In this document: in pieces, positions 36,286 through 49,334 of the stretch
How the letters are laid out: each line of letters starts with the position of its first letter
Numbering within the stretch: the stretch's first letter is position 1
Source of the DNA: Calendula officinalis
Lineage: Eukaryota > Streptophyta > Magnoliopsida > Asterales > Asteraceae
DNA length: 64,000 nucleotides
Reading direction: 5' to 3'
Assembly (NCBI GenBank): GCA_963853835.1
Contig: OY970825.1
Coordinates: 83,103,942 to 83,167,941, forward strand
The notes under the pieces: model-generated
What the model saw: only the letters and a program-made list of their open reading frames with translations
What the model was told of the DNA's origin: nothing
Database searches by the model: none
Program-made: the position numbers and the translations under genes

Positions 36286-38742
36286 TCACCCTGCACATAA
36301 GTTAAAAGAGTTAGTTCTTTTTGGGAACCCACACTTCTGTGGATCCTTGTGACTTCCGCTGGAACTCACAGAGGTTGGCTTTTCTGAGGGCTGACATGCT
36401 GAGGTTGGGGAAGGTCTAAGGCATGTGCTGTCACAATCACTTGTCATATGCCCACGATCTCCACACTTGTAACATTTTCTATTTCTTTGAAGTGGAGTAG
36501 AGGGCGAGGCATTAGGATTGGGAACTGGACCCAAAATCCTTTTCATTTTCTGATTTTCAGAGATAGCCAGAGTTTGAACAAGTGATGTCAGCTTGCTGAC
36601 CTTTCCTTTCAGCCATCTGACAGACACAGCTGAAGAAGGACTTGGAGTGTTTTTAGAGACACTCTTACCTTTGTTCTTTGCAGCTCGAGTACGAGCTCCA
36701 AGTGGCTCGCCCTTGGAGGGTGTAAGAACAGTTTTCTTTCCTACTGTTTTGCTAGTGTTCTGCTGAGGTCTAGCAGAGGAAACAGCTGGTGCTGAACCCA
36801 AGATAGATTTTCTTGGTTCAACAATTACTACAGTGGGTGTCCTAACTACCATGGCAGAGGAGTCAACTGATGACTCTTCACCAGTAGCTTCAGAAGGATC
36901 TTCTGAGGACATCTCTGTAGCAAAGGTTTTGGTAGACCTAACAAAGGAACCAAAAACCAACTCTTCAGCTGGCACAGAAGCATCAGCTAATGAATAGTAC
37001 AGATCATCTGTACTGCTGTCAGGTACATCGGCTGCAGCAAGGAAGTCTCCCCCTAGTACAGCTTGTACTTGACTAGGAATTTGTGAGTTAACACATTCAC
37101 TCACACGTTTGGATGAACGAGACCAAGATTCACAAATCTTTTTAATTGCTTCAAGTTCTTTAACTTTCTCATTAAGATCATGTTGAAGAACTGAGTTAAT
37201 AAATTTTGTTTAAGAAAGTTCTTCTATTAAAGTTTTGTGAGCAATTAACCGTTCTTTTAAAAATGCAGTTTCACGAAGAATAGCACTATGTTTATCCAAA
37301 CATTCACCTTTCAGCTGATCAATGAAGTGCAAGTCACAAATAATAGAATCAACAATATCTTTGGCTTTAGTAGCCTCAGCAGAGATTAGAGAGGGTACCT
37401 TTTTATGAACTATGTTGACCCATTGATAAGAACTAGCATCATCAGCTGTAATACTTTCATCATCAGCAGCACGAGCCATCAAACACATTGTGGCCATTGG
37501 TTCATCATCATCGGATGAGCTGTCACCTGTGTCAGCCCAGTCATGAGTTTCAACTACTAAACCCTTGTCAGCAACTTTGCCTTCAAGTGCCTTCTTTTCT
37601 TCTAGGATCTTTTTGGTGAAGGCTTGTAGCTTTTTATATTTTTCTTCAATGGACTCAACAGTTGAAGATGATGAACTTGCTTTCTTCTGCTTGCAGTCGT
37701 TAGCATAGTGTCCCTTCTTGTTACAGTTGTAGCATGTTATCTCAGAGATGTCAGGTGTACTTCCAGAGGGTCTGGAGGGTACAACTGACGAGATAGATCT
37801 GCTACTAGAGCCTTTAGCTGAGGAGCCAAATTTGCCTTTAAAGAATTTCCTGTTTTTGACAAGTAAGGTAAGCTCAGATATAAGGGCATCATTGTCTTCG
37901 TCTTCATCGACCTCTTCGATGCAGACTTCAGGCATGTTGAACAAACCAACAACTGAAGTGTTGTCAGCTTCATTATTTGATGGTGGATATTCAATCCTGC
38001 TGGGTTTGTTTAGAGAAGCAAGAGCAGTTGAAGATCCAGCGGGACTCACTTTTGAGTCCTTTAGAGGTTGAAATTTGTTGAGTACAGTTCTCTCATGGCT
38101 TAGAAACATACCATAGAGAGAGGAAAGAGTGTAATCTTTTAAGGTAGGAGATGTACTCATGCAAGTTATGATGGTAGCTCATTTAAAGGGTAAGACTGCC
38201 ATAAACTTACACATTTTGGACATATCGTCCTTATCAACTCCATGAGACTTCAGCTCGTTTAACAGAATGTTATAACGATTGAAAGTTTGAGCTATAGTCT
38301 CAATAGGCTTGGCTTTAAACAACTCGTAGTCATGGATGAGCATGTTTTTGTTATGTTCACGCACAACATATGTGCCTTCATAAACTTCAGCTAGCCTGTC
38401 CCACATCTCTTTGACTGAATCACAAAAATGTATATTGTGATACAGTTCATCACCAACTGCTTGAAAAAGCATATCCCTTCCCTTATTCTCAAGATGAACA
38501 AGACGTTTTTCAGCGTCCATCCATTGAGCTTCAGATTTAACAATGTAATGTTCTGGTATTTCAGGAGTACCAGGAATGAGGGTTTTAGGGATGTATTTTC
38601 CTATCGTGATGTTATCTTGAAGTTTTTGGTGATAGGTAACCATGTGGGATAACATGCGAGTTTTCCACATGGGATAGTTGGTTTGGGTGAGTTTGGGAGG
38701 TTTTCCAGATGATGGAAGATCGGATGATGTAGGTTCAGCCAT
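36286..38742 (-). pseudogene. SIRE gag with two in-frame stops
   Basis: All three open stretches lie in one frame: 38742-38179 (MAEPTSSDLPSSGKPPKL; NYPMWKTRMLSHM), 38160-37210 and 37104-36286. TGA at 38181-38179 and TAA at 37212-37210 separate them. There are two zinc knuckles: CYNCNKKGHYANDC near 37735 and CYKCGDRGHMTSDC near 36480. A Glu/Lys-rich coil-like region (EEKYKKLQAFTKKILEEKKA) lies between. The N-terminal half is the UBN2-type copia gag. Reading through the two stops would give one long gag, so the lesions look recent. Confidence 0.9.
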
Positions 38743-38796
38743 AACAGATGCTCAAAGTTTATGGAAAACAACTTTGACACTTGCTCTGATACCAGT

Positions 38797-39652
38797 TGTT
38801 GGATCCCAACAACACAAACGTGTTGCGTTATGACCAAGTAACGAAGATAAGATAAAGAACACACAAGATTTCAATGATTAAGAGTTTATTAAAACAACTT
38901 AATATGGTACAAAGTTTGCGGAAATAGATAGTACACACTAACTAAAACTTTCTACTTGAAATGACACTTTTGTTTGCTCAAACTAGAAGACTATGCAATG
39001 AGAGTTTTATATCAACTGATACTAACAGCTGATATTGAACACCTGAGTAATAACTATGAAGAAGTTAATACCAGACAATAACAACTCTCAGAGAATGTTC
39101 TTGTGCTATGAATTTTAAAAGCTGTGTAAATGCAAGCATTTACGTCTCTATATATAGCCCAAGATCCGTGTTCCTTTGTCCACAAGGTAATCGACGTGTA
39201 AGCATATCATTCGTTGATGTGGACTTGTCCACGGAAACATTTAATGCTCTTGCATATGTTGTAGTCCCAAGTGTACTTTGTGTCAACTCCTTTTGCTGCC
39301 TTTTCTGACGCACAGTGAAAAGGTGTACTATTATAGTACAAAAGTATTGACTTTCCGTTTACATGCTTGGAGGGACAAACGATGATGTACTGACATATTA
39401 TCTTCTATTCCAAAGTAAAAGATCTTCATCGTTTTTTTCTTCTTTGAGCGGGAAAGGGAAATGTTCAAAGTGTCAAGAACATTTCCACTAAGTCTTTATC
39501 TGCAGCAGGTACCATCAGCTGATTCCACAATCAGCTGGATGGTCTTCTTCTTGTCTTTGTCCTTTGGCCATAGATTTCGAATGAACACTCTTCTATAGCT
39601 GCTGATTTGACTTGTTTTCCTAGAGTTAAGTACGTACTCAGCTGAAGGTTTA
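38797..39652 (-). repeat. 5' LTR of the SIRE element, truncated
   Basis: It matches the other LTR from TGTTGGATCC to about 39652 (CAGCTGAAGGTTTA) and then changes abruptly to unrelated sequence. Roughly the first 100 bases of the LTR, read in the direction of the element, are missing, so no target duplication remains. Confidence 0.9.
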
Positions 39653-41219
39653 GCATAATTGTAATAGGTGTAATGTGTATTTTATAGTTTGGTGTATGGT
39701 TAATAAATTCTAATGATAATTGAGGTTGGTCGGGATGGGTGATGGCAATATCAAAGTTCATTTTCGATTAACCTTTTCTTTTGATGTTAAAAAAAAACTC
39801 AATTGGTTAAGATGTGCTAAGAATGTTAAAAAAAAAACTCAATTGGTTAAGATGTGCTAAGAATATACAGGTAGCAGAATTCAAAGACAACATGATACGT
39901 ATTTTTATAAAAGTAAAAATTTACCAAATTAACAAGTGAATTATTTTCAAATGACAATTTAACAATAATCTTTAAGAAGCTTGCTCTAATCTGAAATAAA
40001 TCACATTTTGCAAATCCAAAAATTATAATCCACATAATCTTGTTTCCTCATATCATTCATTGATTATGACACTTATCTCAATCAAGTGGATAGGAAGATT
40101 GGTAAGAAACAATTCATATCATTCGTTGATTATGACACTTATCTCAATCATTCGTTGATTATGACACTGATTATTTACCAACTTCTAGGTGATAAAATGA
40201 ATAGGTTGGGTAACGGGTTAAATGATCAAATTGGTTGTAATAATATAATAATCCTGAAATCAAACAATAAATATACATTTCTAGTGACTTGAACAAAAAT
40301 GAAATGATTAGAACCAAGTAAGACAATTACCGATTGAAATGTGATATGCTTAAGAAACTAGTAAAGAAAAGCATTAAACCATTTCATGTTGGATATGTAA
40401 CTATGAGTCTATGGTAACCTTCAGAAAGACAAAAAATACAAAAAGGATGGAACTAACTTAAATGAGCCAAAAAACAACATAGATTATCAAACAAAAACTT
40501 CAAACTTTTCTAGCATGTTGTGGCTTGTTGGGTATTTGTTCATCAATGCTTAATCTTCAATTTCTTATTTGTTTCCTGGTATCTTGAAGCTGCATATAGA
40601 ATCAAACTATACATTTGATTATATACAATTACATGTCAAATGGGTCGAACACATAAAAAATCTATTCATAAATTTCCAAGATCATTTGGCAACAGAGGCT
40701 CCAAAAGATGCTGCAACAATGTTGGGGCTACACCATACTGCACAATCAAGTTAACCTTAAAATCAAAAACAGAAATGACATCAACTTCAAACATAGAAAA
40801 CGCAATTTTTCATTAAAAATGAAAAAATAGCACAAAACTTACCCACCAAGGCAAAATATCTCAAATAACCTCCATAGGAGCATGAGATTTTAACCCTAAA
40901 GGATTAAAATAGGATACTTTCTGGAGAAAAAAAAATCGCTAAAATTTGAGCATGATTGTAGTCATATAATGATTATATTTTAACTGTACCTCTGAAATTG
41001 TAGTGAAAGCTTCAGAATTTCGATCAAAAGCAGGGTATTATAATAATTATATTTCAATTATACACCAGCAACATGAAACTGAATCAACTGAAACCACCCG
41101 AATAAGCGTAAAATGTATATGTTCCATTGTAATCACAAAATTTTGAATTATGACAATTCAAAATAAGACGATTAGGGTTTACATGAGCGATGAGTGTGAT
41201 TGTGGGAGATTTGAGAGAC
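39653..41219. other. No gene recognised; short tandem duplications
   Basis: AT-rich spacer. A 41-bp duplication (an A tract, then CTCAATTGGTTAAGATGTGC) starts near 39787 and 39828, and a TTGATTATGACACTTATCTC phrase recurs between 40057 and 40170. No coding motif was found. Confidence 0.6.
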
Positions 41220-42926
41220 ACAAATGTGACAACCCTCGAAAACGGGTCGTTTTCCTTACATGAGATGTAACCGGACACTAATTTGTAAAGACATCATTAT
41301 CAAATAAGAAACATATTTGATATATTAAGCATAGCACAAGCACACGTTAGTTGTCGATCATACAGACTTTATTATACACTACTCTGATAGAATCCACATT
41401 TTAGCTATTTGGTGACTCATTTACGTAAATCGTAGCTGACGCAACTAGAAAAGTAGATATTATATTTTTATAGCATAATGTATTCCAACCAAATTAAACA
41501 CTTTCAAATTAAAGATATATACGAGATATTGTTACACAATTACGGAAACTAAACTAGTGCACCATTTGTTTAATACCCTAAAATAAATTAAATAAAGAAA
41601 ATGAGAAAAGTACATATGTTATATCAAGAAAAGTGATGTCCATGTTGTCCCCCTTTCTCTTCGTGCTCTGCAGCAAGCAACATTACCATACCCTCTTTTT
41701 CTTCCTTAATTTATGGGAACACACAATCATCATCATTTCCAATTGTCCTTCATGTGTCAAGGTTTAATATATTAGGCAAGGACCTTCATCCTTTTAAAAC
41801 CCTCTTCACACTTCATTACATATACCCCTCTCTCGTAAATTATCCCTGGCAAACAAAGATTTCCAAAGAACTTTCCTACACCAATTTAAGTAGGTGTCTC
41901 TAAGATCTAAAACACGAAGAAAGATTAAGTCACTTGAAGCCTTGAATCAAGAAGAAGAAAACCGTCACCTCCCAAGGAAACACTAAGAGAAAAACTATTG
42001 TGAGAACTCCATTTTCTTGTAACTTTACATTAACATCTTGTGTTTATGCATATTTTGTTCACTCTTGATGTTACCCTACAAAAGAAAATATACATTTCAT
42101 GTTGTACAACTTGATATACAAGAAATGGCTCGTTAAACATATACTTACAAACGATAAACTAAAATTTAGAAACTTAAAATCAACTATAATTAAGCTTGTA
42201 TCCAACAATACATATACGTACATACTAATGTATATATGTAGAACCCAATCTTTGTATAAACCGACATATGCTACACAATGTAGTGTAAATGTGCCAATAA
42301 AGTGGATTTCATAAAATAAATTATATTTTTAGTAGAGAATGTCTTAACTCTTTAACCCTTTATAATTATTAGTTTTTAATATATTTAAAAGTAAAATATA
42401 TTATTCAGACTCTTTAATATAAATATTTGAGGAGTCCATGATCTATGAAGCAGTAAATAATTTCATACAAATAATGAGGTAGTATATATATGAGACATAC
42501 AAGTATTTAAGCATGTGTACAAGTATTCAAGCTTGAAGTACAAGTGATGCATGCATATTGGGTATTAAATAATTTCCATGCAAAGGAAATGCCATAACTA
42601 TGGTACAAGTGCTCAAGCGTACAGTACTAGAAATTTTACATGATAAGTAATAATAATCTTCTTACGTAAAGAAACGTAAATTTAAGATCTAGGTTGGCAT
42701 TAACAATGTGTCGGGTTCGAATGTTCTCAAGTTCCCCATTTTGATTTCTTGCAAAATAAATCCATATTTATATTAATAATAAGTAAATAAGGGTACAAGT
42801 TAGTTTATATTAAAATATAAATAAATATTATTTTGGACACAAAGTCGTAAAGTTAAACAAAAGGACGAGTTAATTGACAACTTAATATATTGTTGATTAT
42901 GGTATTTTCGTCTTAAAAATTGTACT

Positions 42927-43554
42927 TGTTGGAACATGCTTCACGCGTATAACATATAGTTATATGGCTAGTTGTTTGTGAGCCTAAAGGGTCACACACT
43001 TAAACACTTAACACCATAAGATATATAGTGTAATTAGGGTAATTACATTATATATTAATATAAGCCACATGCTTGTATATATTAAAGTTTAATATTAATT
43101 GTTAATATTAAAACTTTATTGTGAGCAAACTAGAAGGAACAAAAGATAGGGACTAGAGTGTAAATAATCATTTATGATTATGGGAAGTCATTAAAAGGGA
43201 ATCAAGGCAAGACAATTCGCACCCCTTGGAACCCTATTCGGCCGTCACCCCCATAACACATTCTCTAGACTTTTGTTCTCTTTGCTTGAAGATTGGACTA
43301 GCATCCCTTGGTGTTCTTGCACAAGTGTTGTGTGGACTAACTTTGGAGGAACTCCCCATTGGTGTTCTTGGTTTCCGTCGTACCACATCTCCGTTCGATT
43401 CGTATTATACAAAGGCTTCAAGGGTATGATTTATTCATCTTAACTCTTTGTATTTATTAGTTTAATTGTATGATTGATATCAAGATCCGTTCATTGGTGA
43501 TTAAACTATTTTCCGCTGCGTTTATGTTACTTGTTTAACCGAAAATCTCCATTA
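42927..43554 (+). repeat. 5' LTR of the young copia element
   Basis: 628-bp direct repeat. It contains AT-rich inverted words near 43060-43120 and a 67-codon open frame (43226-43429) that is present identically in the other LTR because the two copies are recent, not because it is shown to be coding. Confidence 0.95.
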
Positions 43555-44580
43555 GTGGTATCACGAGTCATTATATTAATCATATAATTAGCTACTTTTT
43601 TGTGAAAAGTGGCGAAAATCCTAACGGCAAAATATAAGAATCCTAGGGTTCTTTATTTTTTCGAATTTTTTTTAAACAATATTGGGTTAAAAATACGATT
43701 TTTTGGAACCCTTATCGCCACTTATTACAAAAACACATCAAAAAATTAATCTAGTTTATTGAATTTTTTGATTATTTGGCTTGGAATTACTTGTTTAATT
43801 TTGTTTTAGATATGGCAAAACATGTATTTTTGCCATATCCCAAGCCAAAGCCTTGTCAATTGTTGATTGTTTGTGCAAACCGATGAAAGCCTAGACCTTG
43901 TGATTGATTGTGGTTGAATGTTTGGTTGTTTTGGGAAAGCCGTGTTTTTGGCTAAATTTGGTTGTAATCTTTTAATTCTTTCTTTTATTTTGGTGCCATT
44001 TTTTGGGGCAATTTGTAATGTAAAAGTAATAGAATAGATTGTCTTTCTTTATTTTCTTTTTATTGTAAATTGTTGACCAAAATTGAAGACAAATGAAGAA
44101 AACAACGATTTCCGTCACCAACGCGAGGGCTGCACGAAAACAGGTTTTCCAGAGGCATACGGACTCCGTTTTGGGCGATTCAAAAGCCCAAAATGCTTGC
44201 AAAGTCGTGGGCTACAACTTTCCAGAAGGCCGGGAAGACTATCGAAGACTCCTTCAGTGACTTTTTGAGCTTCAAAGTCTGCTGGAATTTTCTGGCAGAT
44301 TGCAATTTTTCACAAGTATTGGTTTCTACTTGCTCAAGAATGTCTTGGAGCAAGTGGGAGCTCATTGGGTTCATGTTGGCCCGTCCCCTAGTTTGACCCT
44401 TTCGGTCCGTCGTGATGACTCACGTGACCGAACCTAGGATTTCATCGGTCGAGGTTTGCACTAAATGTGTTGCATGTTTTATTATATGTTTGTGGTTGTG
44501 AAATAATTTCTATATGATACAAATAATAAACAACTAAAAATATGATTTTTTGAAACACAAACATTAAAACATCCAAAATT

Positions 44581-44706
44581 TTAATCATCAATGATTACTT
44601 ATTAATCATTGATGATTATTGATTAATCACTTATGATCACTGTTTAATCATCAATGATTACTAGTTAATCATCGATGATTACAGTTCAATCATCTATGAT
44701 CACGAA
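44581..44706 (+). repeat. Six 21-bp tandem palindromic repeats in the copia leader
   Basis: Units start at 44581, 44602, 44623, 44644, 44665 and 44686, an exact 21-bp period. Each holds a palindrome of the form TAATCATYRATGATTA; the fifth (TAATCATCGATGATTA) is a perfect 16-bp palindrome. The array lies about 0.6 kb before the gag start and 1 kb after the LTR. Confidence 0.95.
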
Positions 44707-45329
44707 ATTAATCTAAACTTGTTTTTGAGATTAAGACAAAAGTTTAAATATGATTTGAAACTTATGATTTAATAATCGCTAAACGTTTTTACCGCTTATT
44801 AAACCGACTTATGAAGTGGTATGAATGAAGTACATGATTCATTCATATCTTAATAAAATTTTATCAATTAAAATTTAAACATACCTAAAATTTAAGTCAC
44901 GCCGTCCAATCGGTTGATAATCACTTGCTTCTATTTTTGAATTCACGTGAGACGTGGTTTGAATTTAGATCCGAGGTCAATATTCTCTACGGTGAGACCT
45001 AGATCTATTTTGACACGATTTCACATTGGATGACTTAATCAAGTTAACGGTGAGACCTTGACTTGAGGCGAAGATGCGACAAACATGCCACTTGACCCTA
45101 GATGCTTGTTCACTAGGTGCCATGAAGTCCCATACCTCTAAGAGTTGCACTTGTAATGCAATTGTTGAACGTCACCTACCTATTGGATCTATCATCTCTA
45201 GCAGATCAACTGATGCGATGATAGAAGCTCAATGGGATCTTAGCTTTTAATTAAAATTAATTGGGTAGTTAATTGATTAAAAGAAATTATTATCGAAAAT
45301 ACTAATTAATGAGTTTTGATATTTTGTAG

Positions 45330-48300
45330 ATGACTTCTACTAATCAAACCCTAACTCACACCACCATTCGTTCCGTTCTCGAAAAAGAGAAACTTGATGG
45401 AACGAACTTTGTGGATTGGGCTCGTAACCTAAGGATTGTCCTTAGGGCCGAGCACAAGTACCACCATTTGGAGGAGGCGTTGCCCCCTGCCCCTGCTGCT
45501 ACCGCCACCCCTGCTGTTCGTGCGGCCTATACCAAGAGGTTTAACGAACAACAAGAGGTCGCCGCGCTCATGCTGGTGAGCATGATCCCTGAGATTCAGA
45601 AGAATCTCGAGGACCTCACAGCATTCGATATGATGGCTGAACTTAAGACATCATATCAAAAGCAAGCTGATCAGGAACTCTTCGACACGGTCAAAGCCTT
45701 CCATGCTTGCAAGCAGGAGGAGGGACAGTCTGTTAGCTCTTATCTCTTGAAGATGAAGAGTTACCTAGACCAGATGGAGAAACTTGGCTACCCTATGCCT
45801 CATATCCTTGGAATTGGGTTAATTCTCACTTCACTACACAAGGACTATGCGCCGTTTGTCATGACTTATCATATGCATAGTATGGGGAAGACTTTCGCCG
45901 AATTACATGCTATGCTGAAACAAACGGAAGCTGGGCTACCCAAGAAAACTCCAACCCCTACTGTCCTTGCCATAAGGCAAGGAAAGATCCAAAAACCTAA
46001 ACCGCAAGTAGTTGCTAAGGGCCAAGGCAAGGGAAAGCAAGTTTACAAGCCCAAGCCAAAGGTTCCCCCACCTACTCATAAGGAGCATCCTGCTAAGGAT
46101 CTTTCTTGCCATCACTGCGGTGAAACAGGCCACTGGAGGAATTGTCCTGCCTACCTGGCAGAGTTGATGAAGAACAAAGCCAATAAGATTGGCACATCAG
46201 GTATCTTCACAATAGAACTATATGCTTTCCCTAAGAAATCATGGGTATATGACACTGGTTGTGGAACTCACATTTGTAATACCATGCAGGGTCTAAGGGG
46301 AAGTAGAAAGCTAAACCATGGAGCTTTGGATTTGTATGTAGGCAATGGAATGCGTGCACCGGTCGAAGCTATAGGAAGCTATGATTTAATCCTTCCTAGT
46401 GGTTTAATTATTGTATTGGACAATTGTCACTATGCGCCTAGTATTACTAGGGGTATAGTATCGCTTTCATGTTTGTGGAATAATGGTTTTATTCATACGT
46501 TTACGGATTATGGTATTTCAGTTTCAAAGGATAATGTTTTTTACTTTAATGCTATTCCTCGTGATGGTATCTTTGAGATTGATATGCATAATCGTATCAC
46601 AAACAGTAGTTCTATTTATACATGTAGCAACAAGAAATCCAAGAAGAACTTGGATTCTACTTACCTATGGCATTGTCGTCTTTGCCATGTTAACAAGAAA
46701 CGCGTTTTAAAACTACAAAACGATGGACTTATAAAATCAGATGATTCTGAATCATTTGATAAATGTGTTTCTTGCATATCTGGTAAAATGGCGCGCAAGC
46801 CTTTCTCCCATGTAGGCGAAAGGGCCAATGATCTACTTGGACTCATACATACTGATGTATGTGGCCCTTTTAGAACTCAAACTAGGGAAGGTGCTACCTA
46901 CTTCATTACGTTCACTGACGACTTTAGTCGTTATGGTTATGTTTACTTGATTAAACATAAACATGAAACCTTTGAAACGTTCAAAGCTTTCCAAAATGAA
47001 GTAGAAAATCAACTCGGCAAGAAGATAAAAGCTCTCCGGTCCGATCGAGGAGGAGAGTACATGAGCCATGAGTTTCAAGACCATCTTAAGAATTGTGGGA
47101 TTGTCTCACAATTCACTCCCCCTTATACACCACAGCATAATGGTGTATCAGAAAGGAGAAATCGCACCTTGCTTGACATGGTCCGATCGATGATGAGTCC
47201 TACAACTCTGCCTCTATCCTTTTGGGGTTATGCACTCAAATCGGCTGCTCGCATACTGAATATGGTTCCCACCAAAAAGGTTGAAAAGACTCCATATGAG
47301 ATATGGCATGGGAAAGTCCCTAACTTGTCTTACTTGAAGGTCTGGGGTTGTGAGGCTCTCGTAAAACGAGACACACCGAACAAACTTGAACCCAGAGCTG
47401 TCAAGTGCATCTTTGTAGGATACCCTGAGGAAACGATGGGTTACTATTTCTACTACCCACCTGAGCAAAAAGTAATTATTGCTCGTTATGCTGAGTTTCT
47501 TGAGAGCAATCTCATTTCACAAGAAGCAAGTGGGAGTACCATCGAATTTGACGAGATTCCAAGCGATGAAGATGCACAACCTATTGTAGATACTAGCGAA
47601 CATCAAGATGAGGCTGAACATGAAACTGTTCCTGTTGCACCTCAAAATGATGTAGCCCCCGTTCGAAGGTCCGCAAGGACACCTCATGCACCTGAACGAT
47701 ATGGATTCCATGTCGATGCTGAGGAGCTAAGTTTAGGGGATCATAATGAACCCCCTAACTATCGAGCTGCATTATCAGATTCTAAATCTGACAAATGGCT
47801 TGATGCTATGAACGCGGAAATGCAATCCATGAAAGATAACCAAGTATGGACTCTGGTTGATCTTCCTCCTAACAGTAAGACTGTTGGCAGCAAGTGGCTC
47901 TTCAAGTAGAAGACCGACATGGATGGCAATGTACACACCTATAAAGCTCGGTTGGTGGCAAAAGGTTACACTCAAACCTACGGGATTGACTATGATGAAA
48001 CCTTCTCGCCTGTTGCCGACGTTAGAGCTATTAGGATCGTCATAGCCATAGCAGCGTACTATGACTATGAGATTTGGCAAATGGATGTAAAAACTGCTTT
48101 CTTAAATGGACACCTCGATGAAGATGTCTATATGGTTCAGCCTCAGGGATTTGTAAGTACAAAGCACCCTAAGAAAGTATGTAAGCTTCAAAGGTCCATT
48201 TATGGACTAAAGCAGGCATCCAGAAGTTGGAACAAAAGATTCGATGAGCAAGTCAAAACGTTTGGCTTTACTCAGAATCCCGACGAGCCATGTGTATATA

Positions 48301-49334
48301 CGAGAGCTAGTGGGAGCATTGTCGTCTTCCTAATCCTATATGTCGATGACATACTACTCATAGGAAATAACATTCCAATGCTACAAGATGTAAAATCCTG
48401 GCTTGGGAAGTGCTTCGCTATGAAGGATCTTGGGGAAGCGGCATACATACTTGGTATAAAGATCTACCGGGATAGATCTAAGCGATTAATCGGACTAAGT
48501 CAAAGTGCGTACATTGATAAGATTCTAAAACGGTTTAGAATGGATGCTTCCAAACGTGGAAATCTCCCTATGCGACACAATGTACACTTGAGTAAGACTC
48601 AAGGACCGTCCTCACCTGATGAGATGAAACGTATGCGTGATGTCCCCTATGCCTCGGCAGTAGGGTCAATCATGTATGCTGTACGGTGCACAAGACCTGA
48701 TGTAGCGTTCTCTCAGAACCTTACAAGTCGATACCAACAGAATCGAGGTGAGAGTCACTGGACTGTTGTTAAGAACATACTAAAGTATCTTAGGAATACT
48801 AAAGATATGTTTCTTGTTTATGGTGGTGAAAGTCAAGATGAACTAAGCGTCACTTGTTATTCTGATGCTAGTTTTGAGACTGACAGAGATGATTCCAAAT
48901 CTCAAACGGGGTATGTTTTCGTTTTGAACGGAGGCGCTGTTGATTGGAAAAGTGCGAAGCAGAGCACTATCGCCATGTCTTCTACAGAAGCTGAATACAT
49001 TGCAACTACTGAAGCTGCAATGGAAGCTGTTTGGATGAGGAAATTCATTTCTGGGCTTGGAGTTGTCCCCAGTAATGAAAAACCTATGGATATGTACTGT
49101 GATAACACAGGTGCTATCATCATTGCCAACGAACCCGGTGTTCAGAAAGGCGCCAGACATTATCGGAGGAAGCTTCACTACATTAGAGATGCGATCCTAA
49201 TGGGAGATGTACGCTTACTCAAAGTTCATACAGATGACAACTTAGCTGACCCCTTCACGAAGCCAATGCCATGTACCAAACATATTGAGCATGCTAGAAA
49301 CATTGGGCTTCGACCAGCTAGTAGTTTCATGTAA
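45330..49334 (+). pseudogene. copia gag-pol polyprotein with one internal TAG
   Basis: The frame from ATG 45330 spans 1334 codons to TAA-type termination after SSFM and is interrupted only by TAG at 47907-47909, between VGSKWLFK and KTDMDG. Gag (about 1-270) is the UBN2 type with zinc knuckle CHHCGETGHWRNC. The protease has WVYDTGCGTHIC. The integrase has the zinc region (LWHCRLCHVN, KCVSCISGK) and core residues in IHTDVCGPF, LRSDRGGEY and HNGVSERRNRT. Reverse transcriptase has AFLNGHLDEDVYM and LYVDDILLIGN. RNase H has CYSDASFETD, SSTEAEYIA and YCDNTGA. All catalytic residues I can place are present. The lineage (Tork/TAR-like) is only a guess. Whether the stop is decay or is suppressed cannot be told; its context (AAG TAG AAG) is not a known leaky one. 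Confidence 0.95.

Larger units (their letters stand above)
27239..39652 (-). mobile_element. SIRE-lineage Ty1/copia retrotransposon, 12.4 kb, with env-like region
   Basis: The element lies on the minus strand. The left copy of the LTR (27239-28195, its 3' LTR) is 957 bp, TGTTGGATCC... to ...GACTAACA. The right copy (38797-39652) matches but stops about 100 bases short at its outer end. The minus-strand primer-binding site TGGTATCAGAGC is at 38794-38783 and the polypurine tract (AGGGGGAGAT) just inside 28196. Gag, protease, integrase, reverse transcriptase and RNase H are followed by about 4 kb of extra coding sequence before the 3' LTR. That layout, with DSGCSRHMTG and VQIYVDDIIFGAT, is that of the SIRE/Maximus lineage. 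Several nonsense codons and frameshifts disable it. Confidence 0.93.

Noticed and set aside
42680..42740. Another tRNA-like sequence around GGGTTCGAATG
   Set aside because: Only a B-box-like word is present; no convincing A box at the right distance.
43226..43429. Identical 67-codon frames in the two LTRs of the young copia element (also 50476-50679)
   Set aside because: Identity follows from LTR duplication; there is no family match or coding evidence.
44581..44706. CRISPR-like regular repeats
   Set aside because: Units are contiguous, with no unique spacers, in a plant retrotransposon leader; there are no cas genes.
47907..47909. Programmed TAG readthrough in the young copia element
   Set aside because: The stop lies inside reverse transcriptase rather than between gag and pol, and its context is not a known readthrough signal; a point mutation is simpler.
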